Shown in pieces: positions 23,104 through 35,660 of a stretch of 64,000 bases of DNA. How positions within the stretch are numbered: the stretch's first letter is position 1; each line of letters begins with the position of its first letter. The stretch is from Ceriagrion tenellum (lineage: Eukaryota > Arthropoda > Insecta > Odonata > Coenagrionidae): the NCBI GenBank assembly GCA_963169105.1, contig OY720638.1, positions 8,914,749-8,978,748 on the forward strand. The letters are read 5' to 3'. The notes below the pieces were generated by a model. The model did not search any database. It had not been told where the DNA came from and was given only the letters and a program-made list of their open reading frames with translations. Position numbers and translations under genes: made by a program.

Positions 23104-23659
23104 TTAAGGTAGTCCGAGCGAGATAGTTCACCAGTCATAATACAGACCATATTCCAATTATACGTTTCAATTACATCAGTTGTAGGACACCTCAATTAAA
23201 TATTGCATTATTAATGGTGCAATAATGTAGTTTTAAATGACAGAAATTGTAAGTAATTAAATGCAAATATCTAAATAAGTCTTTAACTTGACTCATTTTT
23301 TTCGCGCGGTGCGTTTGAAACTAGTTCAAAACGGAATGTTTCTTGCGATACCCAAGAACCTACTGCGGTGACAATATGATTAATTTTCAAATTTAGTTGA
23401 GAAAACATACAAACTAGACGCTGTTAGTTAGTTAGTAGAAGTGTTAGAAATTCCTCATTTTGTAAATAATGTCTCTCTGGAGTGCATGCACTTACCATTT
23501 CCAATGTAAAAGGGCTGGTATTTTCTGGCAAATATCCGAAAGTATGTGGTAAGGGGTTGAATTTTTGGTGTCATTAGAAGGGTGAGATATTTTTCTTTAA
23601 CATGAGACCAAATTCATTGATTTCTAAGTGAAATGATACTTCGCTCAAACTACCTTTAA
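23104..23659 (+). mobile_element. TTAA-flanked MITE, copy C
   Basis: Left TTAAGGTAGTCCGAGCGA and right TCGCTCAAACTACCTTTAA give the cleanest terminal inverted repeat pair. The right junction has one extra T between CTACC and TTAA. The interior is nearly identical to copy B. Confidence 0.85.
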
Positions 23660-25834
23660 GAAATATATCTTTAAAGAAATAGATCTCACCTTTTGAAGCA
23701 TGGAAAAATGTCAGATACCTATCGCAACTCTTTTAGAGAATTATGCTACAATGAATCAGCCATTGTTAATGGGAAATGGGGCGGTCATGCGCTCCCGGGA
23801 AACATGTAAAAACTGAGGCATTAGTTACGCCTAGATCTCGTCAGAAATTTATCGATGTGCATCGTTTATGCTTCCTCAACTATTTTTTAAAAATAAATAA
23901 ATTTGTACACACATCAGTATTTATATGCAAAAAATTTATTGAAACACTTTCACCGTACGGTTGAAAACAAAACTATTTAAGTTCAATAGCCCTATAGATA
24001 TAATAATTAAGCTACTGAGAATTTCAGCAGTGTAAAACTATACATTTGCACCATAAATATAACGACGATTCATTCGTTCATCTCACAGTTGCTGAAATTA
24101 ACCAACAAAAGGCGGATATGGTCTCTTTGATGACCTGGGAAAAATTTTGACCGAACTAACTAAACACTTAATGGCTCCCTCTTTCAATCAATACCGGCTC
24201 ATCTGGTGAATGCGGTTAAAATCCGAGTGACTTCGCTGGGATGATATTTTTCCTGAAACCTTCATGTTGGCGCAAAGACCCTTTTCGTCATGTTAAGACT
24301 ACATTGTATCTCGTGCAGTAGTTTCGAAAAAAGTTTTTTCAGCACACTCCAAGAATCAATATCGGCTTATACCCGTTTGCTGAATTTAAACGGACTTAAG
24401 CTTCAATATCAACTAAATAAACTACAAAAAATTGCATTCTCTTCTTGGAAAAAAATTTCTTTCCACGTTCGGGTCTCTTTTGACCCCACTTGCCTACGTA
24501 CGCGACTTTTCCAGCGTGTTCATTTTCCTTTCCATTGGTGGGAACCGTTCTCTCGTCTACTTAGTACAAGAGGGCATTTTTTTGTGAGATGAACCTTGAT
24601 TAGCACAATCTATGAGTCGAATCATTTGGATTTACTTCCCCTACCATGCAGGAAACCGTGACATACACTATGTATTTTCCAGAAGTCTGCATCCTCCACT
24701 TGAGGCACAATCCGATTGGTGAATAATGTCTCAAATCCGTCACGAGAGAGAGGATGAAGCAAAGAGAAAACCCTTATCTTACAATTTCAAAGCTTTTTAT
24801 AGATGAGATGATTCATCGCATGATAACCACATTCAATAATACAACGTAGAAACAATCCACCTGAGCCGGGCTACGAACGGCGAACCATTGGCTTGCAAGG
24901 CCAATACGCACATCCCTCCACGCTATCCAGGCTTCCAATTTTCCAATACAATTTTAGGCCGACTCAAGGGAGCTATAACTACTAAGCTGTATTCACATTT
25001 TTCGAAATGCATTCCTCCTCATCAGGGACGCAAAACTGACTGATGAACTGGAGAGGAAGTCTTTTCCTTTGTCACCTTCATTTACTAAATACGCCAAAAT
25101 GTCCCAGATCTATGGCATAAGGACCGGTATGAGATAGAATGAAGTTATTTAACCACGAGTATGAGACAATTTTTATTTCACATGTGCAGCGTTCCCTAAG
25201 ACGGGGGAATAAACTAATTCACTGCTTTCAAAAAGGAATTCAACATTTTCACCACCGGCATCGAAAAAAAATGTGCTGCGGTGCTCTCAGTCACTGATGA
25301 GCTATTGGTATTTTTTTAGAGTAAGACATAACTTTCGTCTGAAACATGTCATAGACCATGAAGATGAATGCTGCGAATTAGATTTTGAAAATTGTCAAAA
25401 TTGAAAAGGATATACCGTAAAGCTGGCAGAGGCGGCACAAATTGACGAGACTAGATTATTTTGGAGGTCTTTTGTGCCAAAATTTCCATTTTTTTCAAAG
25501 AAATGTTTACTGAACAAATTTAATCAATTACCTAGTTATTTTACGTTTGACTTTTAGATATCCAACCACTACAAGCTCAAAAGAAATAGAAACATTTTTA
25601 TCCCTTTAACCCGCGAAGTGGGGTGAAGATGGTACACCGTTTGACGTAGAAAACCCTTACAAATTGGCTTCTATTTCAACTTCATCCAAATAGTTTCCTG
25701 CTCGGACTCCTCCACCTCTGTGCCTTACCTACGCTCTGTGCTCATTACGTTTTTCCTCAGCAAAGTGTTAGCCACTTCTCGAAACTATTGCTATCTCCAT
25801 TGCATCTTTTGAGGCTATCGCCTAGATCGCCTCA
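23660..25834. other. Intergenic; possible tRNA-like relic at 24860-24931
   Basis: Mostly AT-rich without assignable frames. On the minus strand of 24860-24931 a 5-bp stem TTGGC/GCCAA encloses the 7-nt loop CTTGCAA, preceded by a D-arm-like GCGTGGAGG and followed by TTCG, a tRNA- or SINE-head-like layout. The T-stem does not pair well, so it is a relic at best. Nothing else is supported. Confidence 0.35.
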
Positions 25835-26130
25835 TTAAGGCAGTTTGAGCGAAATATCTCTTCGCCTAGAAATCAATGAATTTGAACTCATTTCAAGGAA
25901 AAATATTTTACTCCTCTTAGGAATCAAAAATATAAGCCCCTTATCGAACTACTTTTCGAGATTTTTGACGAATAATATTAGCCCTTTTATATAGAAAATG
26001 GTAAGCTACGCTCTACAGAGAGACCATTATTTAAACAATGAGGCATTTCTAACACCTAGATCTCGACAAAAAATTAACAGAATGTAGTTTGTATGTTTTC
26101 TCGACTATTTTAGAAAATCACTCATATTGT

Positions 26131-26177
26131 CACGGTTATGTTGAGAATAAATTTTATTTATTCTCAACATAACCGTG
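26131..26177. repeat. Perfect 21-bp-arm palindrome
   Basis: Arms 26131-26151 (starts CACGGTTATGTTGAG) and 26157-26177 are exact reverse complements around a 5-nt AT loop. It stands at the left edge of the ~340-bp insert in MITE copy D. Confidence 0.85.
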
Positions 26178-26647
26178 ATATATAAATATAAAGAATAAAT
26201 ATAAAGAGACAATTATTTCCCGATGCCTAGACAATTTATTCTTGACGAAAAATACAAAAAACTAGAATATTACAGTAATTTTACAGACAGGCTAGGACTT
26301 GACTCGACGAACGTCCTTCCCTACTCAGACAGGACAAAACCCCCGACTCACTTCAGGCACAGACCACTCCTTGCGAATAGTCCGCGCATGCGCACCCGTA
26401 TTGCCTTCACACATGCGCAAGATGGCGCATCGCACTTCACTATGATGCGCTTCACTTATGATGCACATCAGTTACCGCAGTATTTTCTCAGAATCGCAAA
26501 AAACCTTCCGTTGTGGAGAAGTTTTGAACGTACTTAACGAAAAAAATGAGTCAAGTGAAAGAGTTATATAGATATTTTTATTATCTTACTTCGAATTTCA
26601 TTCATATGAAAGTATATTATTGCATCATTAGTAATGCAATATTTAAT

Positions 26648-27515
26648 TCATCTACATCTACACCTAGATAATACCCTGCGAGCCGCCGCTTGGGCGTGTG
26701 GCAGGGGGTGTTAGGTCACCAGCCGTGTAAAGATGTAAGTTTTGGGGAGATGAAATGGTGACATATATTATAGGAGTGTAATTAGAGGAGCTCAACTTTT
26801 ATTGTAGTCGCTTATTGTTCGTGGAAAGAACGAGTTCTTGTACCTATCTGTTCGGCAGAGTATCCCTCTTATTTTATTGCATCTGTCAGACCTAGAGATG
26901 TAGTGAGGAGTCATAATAATATTCTCTGTGTCGCTCTGAAAAATATCAGTTCTCAATTTCTCAAGCAACCTAAGCCTAGCGTGTAGCCTCCGAGTCTCTA
27001 GGGGCTCCCACTTTAATCCCTCTAACAGTTGTGTAACACCATATGTTCATTCGTAGCAGTTTTCATTGAAACGTGCTGCTATTCTTTGTATTTTATTAAT
27101 TTTTTTGGTTAAATCTTTGTGACCAGGGACCCAAATGCTCGCGGCGTATTCGAGGTGCGGACTGACCAGTGCGAAGTAGTATCTGTCGTTGACTTTTTCA
27201 TCCAAGGACGTTCCTATTATACGTTCAACAAAACCTAGTTTCTTTACTGCTGTGCTATATATGTTTTGTATGCGTAATCCCCACGATATATCAGAAGTTA
27301 TAGTAATTCCAAGATATTTTACTGTATCTGAAGATTTTATGTTTACTCCACCCAGAGTATAGTTGTGGCATTTTTGTGATGACTTTCGCAGGAAGTGAAC
27401 TGTGGTGCATTTGCTGATATTTAAGTCTAACTCCCCACTCTTGGCACCACGAATGAACGTTGTTAAGGTCCGATGACAGAGCTTCTAAGTCCGCGTCTTC
27501 GCAATTTATGCTTAC
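26648..27515 (-). mobile_element. CR1-like LINE 3' end inserted in MITE copy D
   Basis: On the minus strand, coding from about 27515 gives part of the RT (ALSSDLNNVHSWCQEWG), then after a shift RPHLEYAASIW and KINKIQR, the RCNKIRGILCRTDRYKNSFF block, a 3' UTR and the end GGGTATTATCTAGGTGTAG at 26648. Several frame breaks (for example near 27420) make it non-coding. It is about 35% longer at the 5' side than the copy at 34976-35660. The 3' poly-ATCTAC-like end lies at the junction with the MITE. Confidence 0.83.
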
Positions 27516-27590
27516 CACAGCTGTTGAAATTTGAATGTATAATTCGAATATGGTCTCTGTTATGATTAGGGAACTATCTCGTTCAAGGTA

Positions 27591-28718
27591 TTCTGCTTCC
27601 GTGATTTCTCCGGTAATAACATGAACACAAAATGAAAGATTTCCACACAATGTTCAGACCAATCTAGGTTGTGACAAACTAAAGCCATCAACAGGGGACA
27701 TGGGTTAATTTTCGCGAGATTATACATGCTTAAATATGTTTAACGAATCGTTCCATGTTTAAAGATATATAAGATCGCAAAAATGAACCTATGTACAGCT
27801 AGCCGCAAAAGTAAATGTGGATGGCTCCGCTGCGCCGCGACACGGTCGGAGCTCAAATCACGGGAAGAATTTTTCTTGCGTTGGCCCTCCGTGTAGGAAT
27901 CACGGCGTAGTCATGGTGATCGAGTGGGGGGAGGAATCATCTCCGAAAAATCAGAATATACGATTCGATTGGGATTGTTATTTGCTGACAGGTGTTTTAA
28001 TTTAATGTTTTATGTTCACGCAGAACTCCTGGTTGCTATTTCTCTTACTTTAACGGGTCACTTTCTTAAGTGACTTTTTCTCGTCATAATACTTTTATTG
28101 TTGTTCCCTAAATTAATGTAGACATAGTGGTATTTCCTATATTCCTTGCGATAAATGAAGCTTCCTTTATGTGAAGGTTTTATAGATTTTTGCTACTTAA
28201 TAGTAGTGTGTTCCTCCTTATTGCTACTTCCCTTTCGAGAGAAATCAAACATTTTATATTCAAAATTTAAAAAATACTCTACTCTATATTATAATCATCC
28301 TAGTAGCACAGTGATAACTTGTAAGTAGAACAATGCTACAGCCATATGGTTGATAGAGAATACTATTTGGTGAGTTGCATTTTCATGCGAGTAAGTTAAA
28401 CAAGATGAGGCAGGGTAAAAGGCTTTTCCTTAAAAATGTGGTTTTTACTTGTCTTATACTGAATTGCAAGATATCTTTTAAAATATTTTTACTCATACTG
28501 CGGTGGAGGAAACAATTAAATTATGCATTATTTTTATATTATTATTTTTAAATAATTAAATTATCTTCCCAAGGAGGGATTCACCTGCCATTTCTAACCC
28601 CACAAATGAATAAACCGCTTTCTTTTGGACGCCCATGCGTTTTCCCGTCGCTTGCTGAAGTGCAAACAGCTGATCACGAAGTGCCCTCCTATCTGCCCTC
28701 ACTGTGCAACCCATGTCA
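27591..28718. other. Intergenic, nothing supported
   Basis: AT-rich, no assignable features. Confidence 0.4.
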
Positions 28719-28870
28719 TTTCCATGAACAATGTTTCCAAATAAACTATTTGCTCTCTAATCTTTATACTCGGTTTTCTCACTCTTCTCTTTATGTACTT
28801 ATTTCGCATTCTTCAAAAACATTCCTAAATTCCAGTACTCTCATTGGTGTTACATCATCTTCTCATTTAC
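28719..28870. repeat. Diverged direct repeat, unit 1
   Basis: Shares AATAAACTATTTGCTCT, then a Phe/Ser-rich tract and TACTCTCATTGGTGTTACAT with 29404-29552. On the minus strand both encode a DVTPMRVLE-like peptide, which could indicate an old coding repeat, but the family is not recognised. Confidence 0.55.
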
Positions 28871-29403
28871 TGGAAGCCAAAGGGTTAAAAGGGGACAATG
28901 CCGGAATTACGATTCCGAGTTTCGCCTCCCGTTAGTCCCACTTTCTTTGTCTTCAGTGTTATCCCGTTACCACAACAACATCGACAAATTTCAGTTGCTG
29001 TGCCGTCCTGGTTAATTATACCACCAAGTGGTGGCTTAAGTAATAATTTTATGGTAATAAACCGTTGAGAATACAAAATTATATATTTTAAAATTTTTCT
29101 TCCGTAAATGGTCTAAAAATTGTATTTAGCAGGGTGATTATGGTACATCGAAGTTGTATGTTTATTTCATGTTGTCGTCGTTCTATTTTATGTTTTTCTG
29201 GATACTACGAATTCACCAAAGAAACTAGTTCAACATATCAGGCGATACCTTTTGGAAATGAAGTATTGAAAACATTATCACAAAATGAATGATACTTTCA
29301 AAATTTCCGCACAGTTTTAATACACCGACTTAGATTTTGACAATTTTATGCCACTCCACGTGTTATGTCAATTTTAATCTTCCTCATAATTTCGATCAAT
29401 ATT
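28871..29403. other. Intergenic between the two repeat units
   Basis: No supported feature. Confidence 0.35.
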
Positions 29404-29552
29404 TCATGGAACAACTTTTCCGAATAAACTATTTGCTCTATAATTTTTACATTCTGTTTTCCAACCTTCCTCTTCCTGTACTACTATCGCATTCTATCAA
29501 AGCATTCCCAATTTCAAGTACTCTCATTGGTGTTACATTATTTTCACTTTTA
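29404..29552. repeat. Diverged direct repeat, unit 2
   Basis: Same orientation as unit 1. It lies in a minus-strand frame of 127 codons (29447-29830; includes VTPMRVLEIGNAL) that I cannot assign. Confidence 0.55.
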
Positions 29553-31206
29553 TCTTTTTCAAAACTGAAATTCTCAAATACTAACTTGAAACGTTCACCC
29601 TTATGGCCGGCACCATTTGCCACAGTTAATACCGAATTTACATAAATATAAGACCCGCCCCCCCACTTTTGAGGCTCAAAGTTCAGGAAAAATATGAAAC
29701 AGGTGGGAGAGCATTCAGGGAAGTACCCAGTGCCAGTTTTGAAAGAATGTTTGATGCTTTGCATGTTTTGTAATTGAGCAGTAAGTGTCTCTAAACGTTG
29801 TTTGTATGCTAAAGGAAATAAATCATTCAAAGTTTAGAATTTCGAATAGTCGTGTTACATCACTTTAAATATCACTAAGGATTCCCCTCTGGCTTATCCT
29901 CCCCTTATAAGACCCTCCCCCAACTTTTGAAAAATATTTTTCGGAAAAAAGGCGCAGAAATGAGGTTCAACTTAAACTCGAATGCAGTCTCCGCTATGGT
30001 TCGGGAAAAATCTCGCTCAGCGTCCCTTTAGGCATGGATTGGCACGCGTGGGTGGAGCGCGTGCCACCCAGCCCCCCCTTCCTCCCCCTCCCCCAGCCTC
30101 CCCCACTGGAGGGTGGTGCAACGAGGGAGGCCGTCCCGAGGGAAACGCACGGCCGACGAGCGGTTTCCACGCCATTGACCGTGCGACGATTTCTGAGCCT
30201 CCCCTGGAAACATTTTTCGAGGAGCTAAAATGATAACAAAAGGAGAAACGTCGGAGCCGTCTCCGGCAGGCAGTATCACACCACTTGTGAAACGATGAGT
30301 GGGAGAGAGAAAAAAAGCAGAGCTTGGGAAAGATCACACGGGGACTAGACAATGATGGTGTTGTACTAACCACTCGAAATCCCGTTCTCAAGCCGGTGTC
30401 ATAACATCGCGGCGAAGGCCAGTTGTGTAAGAGAGCATTTGGCCACCGGGCGCCGTCGCCGAACCTCTGAATAGCGGATTGTAATTCGCTTTGGAATCGA
30501 TTTCATTTTACTGTCGCGAGGCAATAAGCTCTATGCATCTCTACGGTATTGAAATTTGAAGTCCCTTAACCCCGTACACCCCATTTTAGAACGGGTCAAT
30601 TCAGAGATGAAGATACTCGATATTTACTTCTCACGCGTTCCACGTCCTCAACAAGGAACAATGGCATGGGGAACTGCTTCTTTTTCTCTCCCATAAAATT
30701 ACATCAGACGGTTTACATCGCGGTGGTCCATTGAGATTACGTATGTCCCGTCCATGGTCCCGGGTCGCCACTGGCAATCTGAAAAGTGCAACGCAGACAA
30801 CGTCACTCAACAGTGGTCCATAAATAAACAGTCGCGCACAAACATAGGATGAGAATTGTAGCATATGTTCCCATTACTCTATTTTATTTTTAATGTAAAA
30901 ACAGCCGTGAAGTTGGTTTACACTGTGCTTCACCGTCACTTCTCCAGGATCACGCGGTCCCGTCCCTCACTTAGACCGTTCGTCTCTCTCATATGCGTTT
31001 CCCTCCGCTCTATGCCCACCTTCATTCAGCCACCAGACATATTAGCACTATAGTCCCATAATTTTACGACGGCTCCCTTTCTATTAATCAGTGAATGGAC
31101 TACCTCTCCCCCCACAAGGTTTTAGACTGCACTTCTTCCTGGTGGATCACAAAAATACACCCCAATAATTTTCTTTTCAAGTTCCTCCTCGAAATCACGA
31201 GAAATT
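29553..31206. other. Intergenic; GC-rich patch 30020-30260
   Basis: Two short similar tracts, ATAAGACCCGCCCCCCC (about 29649) and ATAAGACCCTCCCCC (about 29908), occur in direct orientation. The GC-rich patch has overlapping frames on both strands without a recognisable domain. Otherwise nothing. Confidence 0.3.
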
Positions 31207-32290
31207 GCACTTTAAACGTTATTTATTTATTTAATAAATTTATAGTTCACCCAACATGAATACATAACAACAGGGTAAACTATTACACAGTTCAATACAC
31301 AACACAATAACAACAGTCAAGGCTGGCTGAATATTACATAATAGTCTTGATAACATGAGTGATCGTTTTCCGTAGGACAGATTTTACACTTTTGATAACA
31401 ATAACTCCTTCCTAAAATTTTCTTTTGCCATGCTAGTATTCAGTTCTTTTAAAAAAGTATTTTAGGTAATACATATTCTATTCAATGGTGCATTCTTACA
31501 ATAATTCGTATTTACATCTCGTTCATAAAAAGTTCTTTTAAGTCTCCCTTTCTTTGCTGGGACTCTTAAGTTTAATTTATCAACTAATTCCATACAATGG
31601 TCTTTCTTAATAATATCATACAAAAACAGTAAGTCATTCATAATTCTTCTTTTACTAAGATTCTGAAATTAAACTCTAGTAACACAACTTTGTAATGTAC
31701 AAAGTTTTCAAACATAGGATAAATATTGTGCCATGCTTAGTACAATTGTCTCAAAAACCTTTTTTTGGGCACTCTCGATTATTACAACTGATTCCTTTAA
31801 TTGGGGGTTCCAAATAACAGAACAATATTCCAGTTTAGGTCTCACGTATGAAAAATACAAAATTTTCAGCACTTTTGCACCAGCAAAATATTTCGAAATA
31901 TCCTAATAATATATAAGCTGTATATAAAGCCAACGTACTGTATAAAATATGATTATTAAAAGTCATATTTGTGTCAAAGTAAACACCAAGATCTTTTATT
32001 TCCTCTATTCGTCATATAGACTGCTCTTTCATAACATAATTGTATTTTATAACATTCCTCCTTCCTGAGTAAGATACGACTGAACATTTGTCAATATTAA
32101 AGTAAAGGAGATTTCTCTCTGAACACCTAATTAAATTGTCAACATTCATTTGCAGTTTCGAACATTCTCCCAAATATTTTCATTTTCGTAAATCTTAATA
32201 TCGTCAGCGAACATTAAACATTTCGTATTGCACAGGCACTGTGGTATGTCATTTATAAATATAATAATTTATAAATACATAAAAGAAGAG
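31207..32290 (-). mobile_element. Jockey/CR1-group LINE, RT C-terminal part and 3' end
   Basis: Minus-strand translation gives LMFADDIKIYENE (about 32180-32217; FADD catalytic motif), SYVRPKLEYCSVIWNPQLKE (about 31800-31860) and, after stops, RIMNDLLFLYDIIKKD and RTFYERDVNTNYCKN, the conserved order for the RT palm-thumb and C-terminal tail of this group. Numerous in-frame stops. It ends with an (AATA)-type tail, read on plus as TTATTTATTTAATAAATTTA at 31217. Its body is unlike the CR1-like copies with the ATCTAC tail, so it is a separate family. Confidence 0.78.
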
Positions 32291-32979
32291 TTATCTATGA
32301 CATATCCTTATTCCTTTTCCCCAAAGTGATCTCTTGATCCCACACGACAATATTCCTAGTATGATGCCATCGATGATGATATTGCATTCCCGTTGTACAT
32401 CTCAGGTAACAGACCTTCCATCGTTCCCTCGAAGATCGTCAACATACTTCTTTCAAATTTTCTGGAACATTTTAGACTGAAGAATAAGCTCTCATATCCC
32501 GCCTCTTACCAATAGCATTCCCACATCCTTTCGCCATTAATAAGCATACCGCCACTTTTATTGCTTTCACAATCTGTTTATCCAGATTTCCCGATTCCTT
32601 ACCCTGATTCAGGATTCTCTCAGCTTGCTCATAATACTTCATCATCGTCAAGATTGATGATTCTGATTCCTACTTCTCTCTTACCCTTTTCTTTTGATTT
32701 TATTTGACCCTTTGACATCCGGTACGGTACGTATTTCGATTCAACTTCCATTGATGCTGAATTCATTCTTTCAGGGGTTGGATATCCACACTTAAAGTTT
32801 CTCTAAAAAGCAGTCTATTAGTTCTTGTTTTCTTCTTGCAGAGTAAAAAATAGTTTTCTTAGGTACTATGTAAATATTTACTGCCTTGAAAAATTATTGT
32901 TCGCTATTTATGGTCTTTTTCAATATCATTTGTTTTCACATTTTGTGTCATTTAATTCTTCAAGAAATATGGTGTGCAG
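32291..32979. other. Intergenic, nothing assigned
   Basis: Minus-strand frames are broken and match nothing I recognise. It lies between the LINE and the piggyBac N-terminal relic and could hold decayed piggyBac coding sequence, but no motif shows this. Confidence 0.3.
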
Positions 32980-33330
32980 TATTCCATTCACCTCGTATTT
33001 CCTGATCGGATATTCCAGCCATTCTACCACTCCAGAAACACCTCTTCTGTATTTTTGATGATCTCTTTTGCCATTAATTCCTAAAACTCAACGGAAATCA
33101 CCCGGTTGAAAAACTAAAATGGTGTATTGCCAATATTAATCATATATCCTTGGTGTCCGAAGAATGGGATATTTTGAATGCCAGGAGAATCATCTCCCCA
33201 AATTATATCTTCCTCCATTTCTCCAGCATCACCAGAAACATCGTCTGAAGATGAGCAATTACTATTTTGATGAATCTTCTAGGTCATAACTACTGGATTC
33301 ATTAGAACATCGGATATATACCCTTACACT
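32980..33330 (-). pseudogene. N-terminal relic of a piggyBac-like transposase
   Basis: Minus-strand reading gives an acidic leader (SSSDDVSGDAGEMEEDIIW), then IPFFGHQGYMINIGNTPF (about 33172-33116), and AKEIIKNTEEVFLEW (about 33062-33015). This order, acidic N-terminus followed by an F-x-G-x-x-G block and an EI-x-x-x-TE-x-x helix, is that of the PGBD4-like piggyBac N-terminal domain. In-frame stops are present and the catalytic domain is absent. The assignment rests on short motifs only. Confidence 0.5.
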
Positions 33331-33685
33331 ACCTATCTGTCAACATTTTAATTCCTTTTTTGTCTGGGTAGGTCCTGGCATCGCTGCGATTTTGAGCACA
33401 GAGAAACCCTCAAATGTGGGCATAAAATTTCGATTAAGTACCGAAAAAATTCTTTGGCATTAAAAAGAATCTACATTGATAAACGTAACCCTTGCGAATC
33501 GATTTATTTTGAGTGGTACAAAGAAAGACGAAACAACTGAAAGAATAAAATTAAGCAAATATCTCAGTTCTACAGTCAAAATATGTGTTTTTCTAACCGA
33601 ATTTCTGAGTGTTCTAAAAGGCGTAAAGACCCATGCATTGAAAATGGAAATTTTACCACTAAATAAAGTTCTTGACAGATCTTCT
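33331..33685. other. Intergenic
   Basis: No supported feature between the piggyBac relic and MITE copy E. Confidence 0.35.
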
Positions 33686-34237
33686 TTAAGGTAGTTTGAG
33701 CGAAATATCATTTTACCTAGAAATCAATAAATTTGGTCTCATTTTAAAGAAAAATATCTCACCATTCTAATGCCGCCAAATAGTTAACCCCTTATCACAT
33801 TACTTTCCGAGATATTGGCCAAAAAATACCAGCTCTTTTACATGGGAAATGGTACGTTTATGCACTCCAGGGAGACATAAGTTACAAAATGAGGTATTTA
33901 TAACACTTAGACATCGTAAAGAAACTAACAGCGTGTAGTTGGTATGTTTTCTCAACTATTTTTGCCAATTAATTATATTGTCACCACAGTAGGTTCTTGG
34001 GTATCACAAAATCCTTCCGTTTTGAAGGAGTTTCAAACGCACCGCGTGAAAAAAATGAGTCAAGTTAAAGACTTATTTAGATATATTCATTTAATTACTT
34101 ACCATTTCTGTCGTATAAAACTATATCATTGCACCATTAATAATGCAATATTTTATTCATGTGTCCTAGAGCTGGTGAAATTAAAACGTATAATTGGAAT
34201 ATGGTCTCTATTATGAATAGGGAACTATCTCGTTCGA
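33686..34237 (-). mobile_element. TTAA-flanked MITE, copy E
   Basis: TTAAGGTAGTTTGAGCGAAA at the left. The interior matches copy F closely (reverse of A-C), including TTTCAAACGCACCGCG. The right terminus is decayed after CTATCTCGTTCGAA and no terminal TTAA remains. Confidence 0.82.
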
Positions 34238-34975
34238 AAACTCGTCCAAAGGTCCAAAACTAGCGTTTACCAAGCTACAAAGTAGTCGGGGGGTGCAAAT
34301 GAGCATATGGGAAGTAACATTTGGAGGCATTTAGACTGATTGTGAGGTAAATCTTCAGGTCTCACGCGGGGTGCATATTCATAATGGAACGTAAATGAAA
34401 GGAATCCGCGTCTTCTCAAGACAGTGAATTTGCAACGGCTGTGGTGTTCTTCGTCCAAAAATTTCATGTTTCCGTTAATGAAAAGCAATGAGCCCTTCAT
34501 AAAAAGCAATTATCGTTACAGCTCGCCGATATAAGTGACTAAAATTGATGGTCGGGCTTACCTCACGTCGCCCCATGATAACGGTCGAGTTGTAAATCCT
34601 GGATGGGACCATTATACGCCACAGTCCTTCTATTTACTCCAACGAGCTATAGGAAATTAAAATATGCATAACAAAAAGGTCTTTATAGTATTCACGGAGG
34701 AAAAGATCGATCGGAATGGCAACATGGTCCGACCCTATAATACACGCGGTTAGCACACTTGGGAGAAAAAAAGGTTCCGCCTATTCCCCCTTATTTCTTT
34801 TGATGATGAAAAAGCAGAATAAATAAATTAAATCGACGGTTATATGAGTACATACAATTTTTAAATGGTGATATTAATAAAATATATTTTTATTAGGAAA
34901 TGAAAGCGACATTCATTAAAAAAATCAACAAAAATCTTTGAAGAAATTATGAAAAAACACGACAAATGACATTAC
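34238..34975. other. Intergenic, nothing supported
   Basis: No recognisable coding or repeat features. Confidence 0.4.
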
Positions 34976-35660
34976 ATCTACATAATACCCTGCGAGCCGC
35001 CACATGGGCGTGGGGAGGGGGGTGTTAGGTCAGCAGCCGTGTAAAGGTGTAAGTTTTTGGAGATGGAATGGTGACATGTATTATAGCAGTGTATTTAGTC
35101 GAGCTCAATTTTTAATGTGGTCGCTTATTGTTCACGGAAAGAAAGAGTTTTTGTACCTATCTGTTTGACAGTTTATCTCTCTTATTTTATCTCTCTTATT
35201 TTATCGCATCTTTCAGACCTTGAGATTTAGTGAGAAGTCATGATAATATTCTCTGTGTCGCTCCGAAAAATATCAGTTCTCAATTTCTCAAGCAATTTAA
35301 GCCTAGCGTGTAGCCTCCGAGTCTCAAGGGGCTCCCACCTTAATCCCTCTAAAAGTTGTGAGGCACTATGTGTACGCTCGTAGCAGTTTTTAAAGAAGCG
35401 CGCTGCTTTCCTTTGTATTTTATTGATTTTTTTGTTAAATCTATTTGACCAGGGTCCCAAATGCTCGCGGCGTATTCGAGGTGTGGCCTAACCAGAGCGA
35501 AGTAGCATCTCTCTTTGACTTTTTCATCGGAGGACCTTCCTATTATAGGTTTAACAAAACCTAGTTTCTTTAATGCTGCGCCACATATGTTCTGTATGTG
35601 TAATCCCACGATATATCAGAAGTTAAGGTAATTCCAGGATATTTCACGGTATCTGAAGAT
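34976..35660 (-). mobile_element. CR1-like LINE 3' end (ATCTAC-tail family)
   Basis: The minus strand holds MGLHIQNICGAALKKLGFVK (35609 on), RPHLEYAASIWDPGQIDLTK, LRWEPLETRRLHARLKLLEK and RSDTENIIM across two overlapping frames, with the break near 35440. A 3' UTR follows, ending with GGGTATTATGTAGATGTAA at 34976. It is the best-preserved copy of this family's C-terminal region in the window. 5'-truncated at about 35660. Confidence 0.83.

Larger units (their letters stand above)
25835..27590 (-). mobile_element. TTAA-flanked MITE, copy D, carrying two insertions
   Basis: Begins TTAAGGCAGTTTGAGCGAAA in reverse orientation to copies A-C. MITE sequence runs 25835 to about 26132, resumes near 26474 (CCGCAGTATTTTCTCAG) to about 26647 (GCAATATTTAATTCA), then resumes again near 27516 (CAGCTGTTGAAATTTGAATG) to about 27590, where the terminal repeat is decayed. 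The two gaps hold an unassigned ~340-bp insert starting with a palindrome, and a CR1-like LINE. Confidence 0.82.

Noticed and set aside
22735..23112. 125-codon plus-strand frame
   Set aside because: A comparable frame exists on the opposite strand, as expected for GC-rich DNA with few stop codons; no domain seen.
24860..24931. tRNA-like cloverleaf on the minus strand
   Set aside because: The anticodon stem pairs well but the T-stem does not, so it is mentioned only as a relic, not as a tRNA gene.
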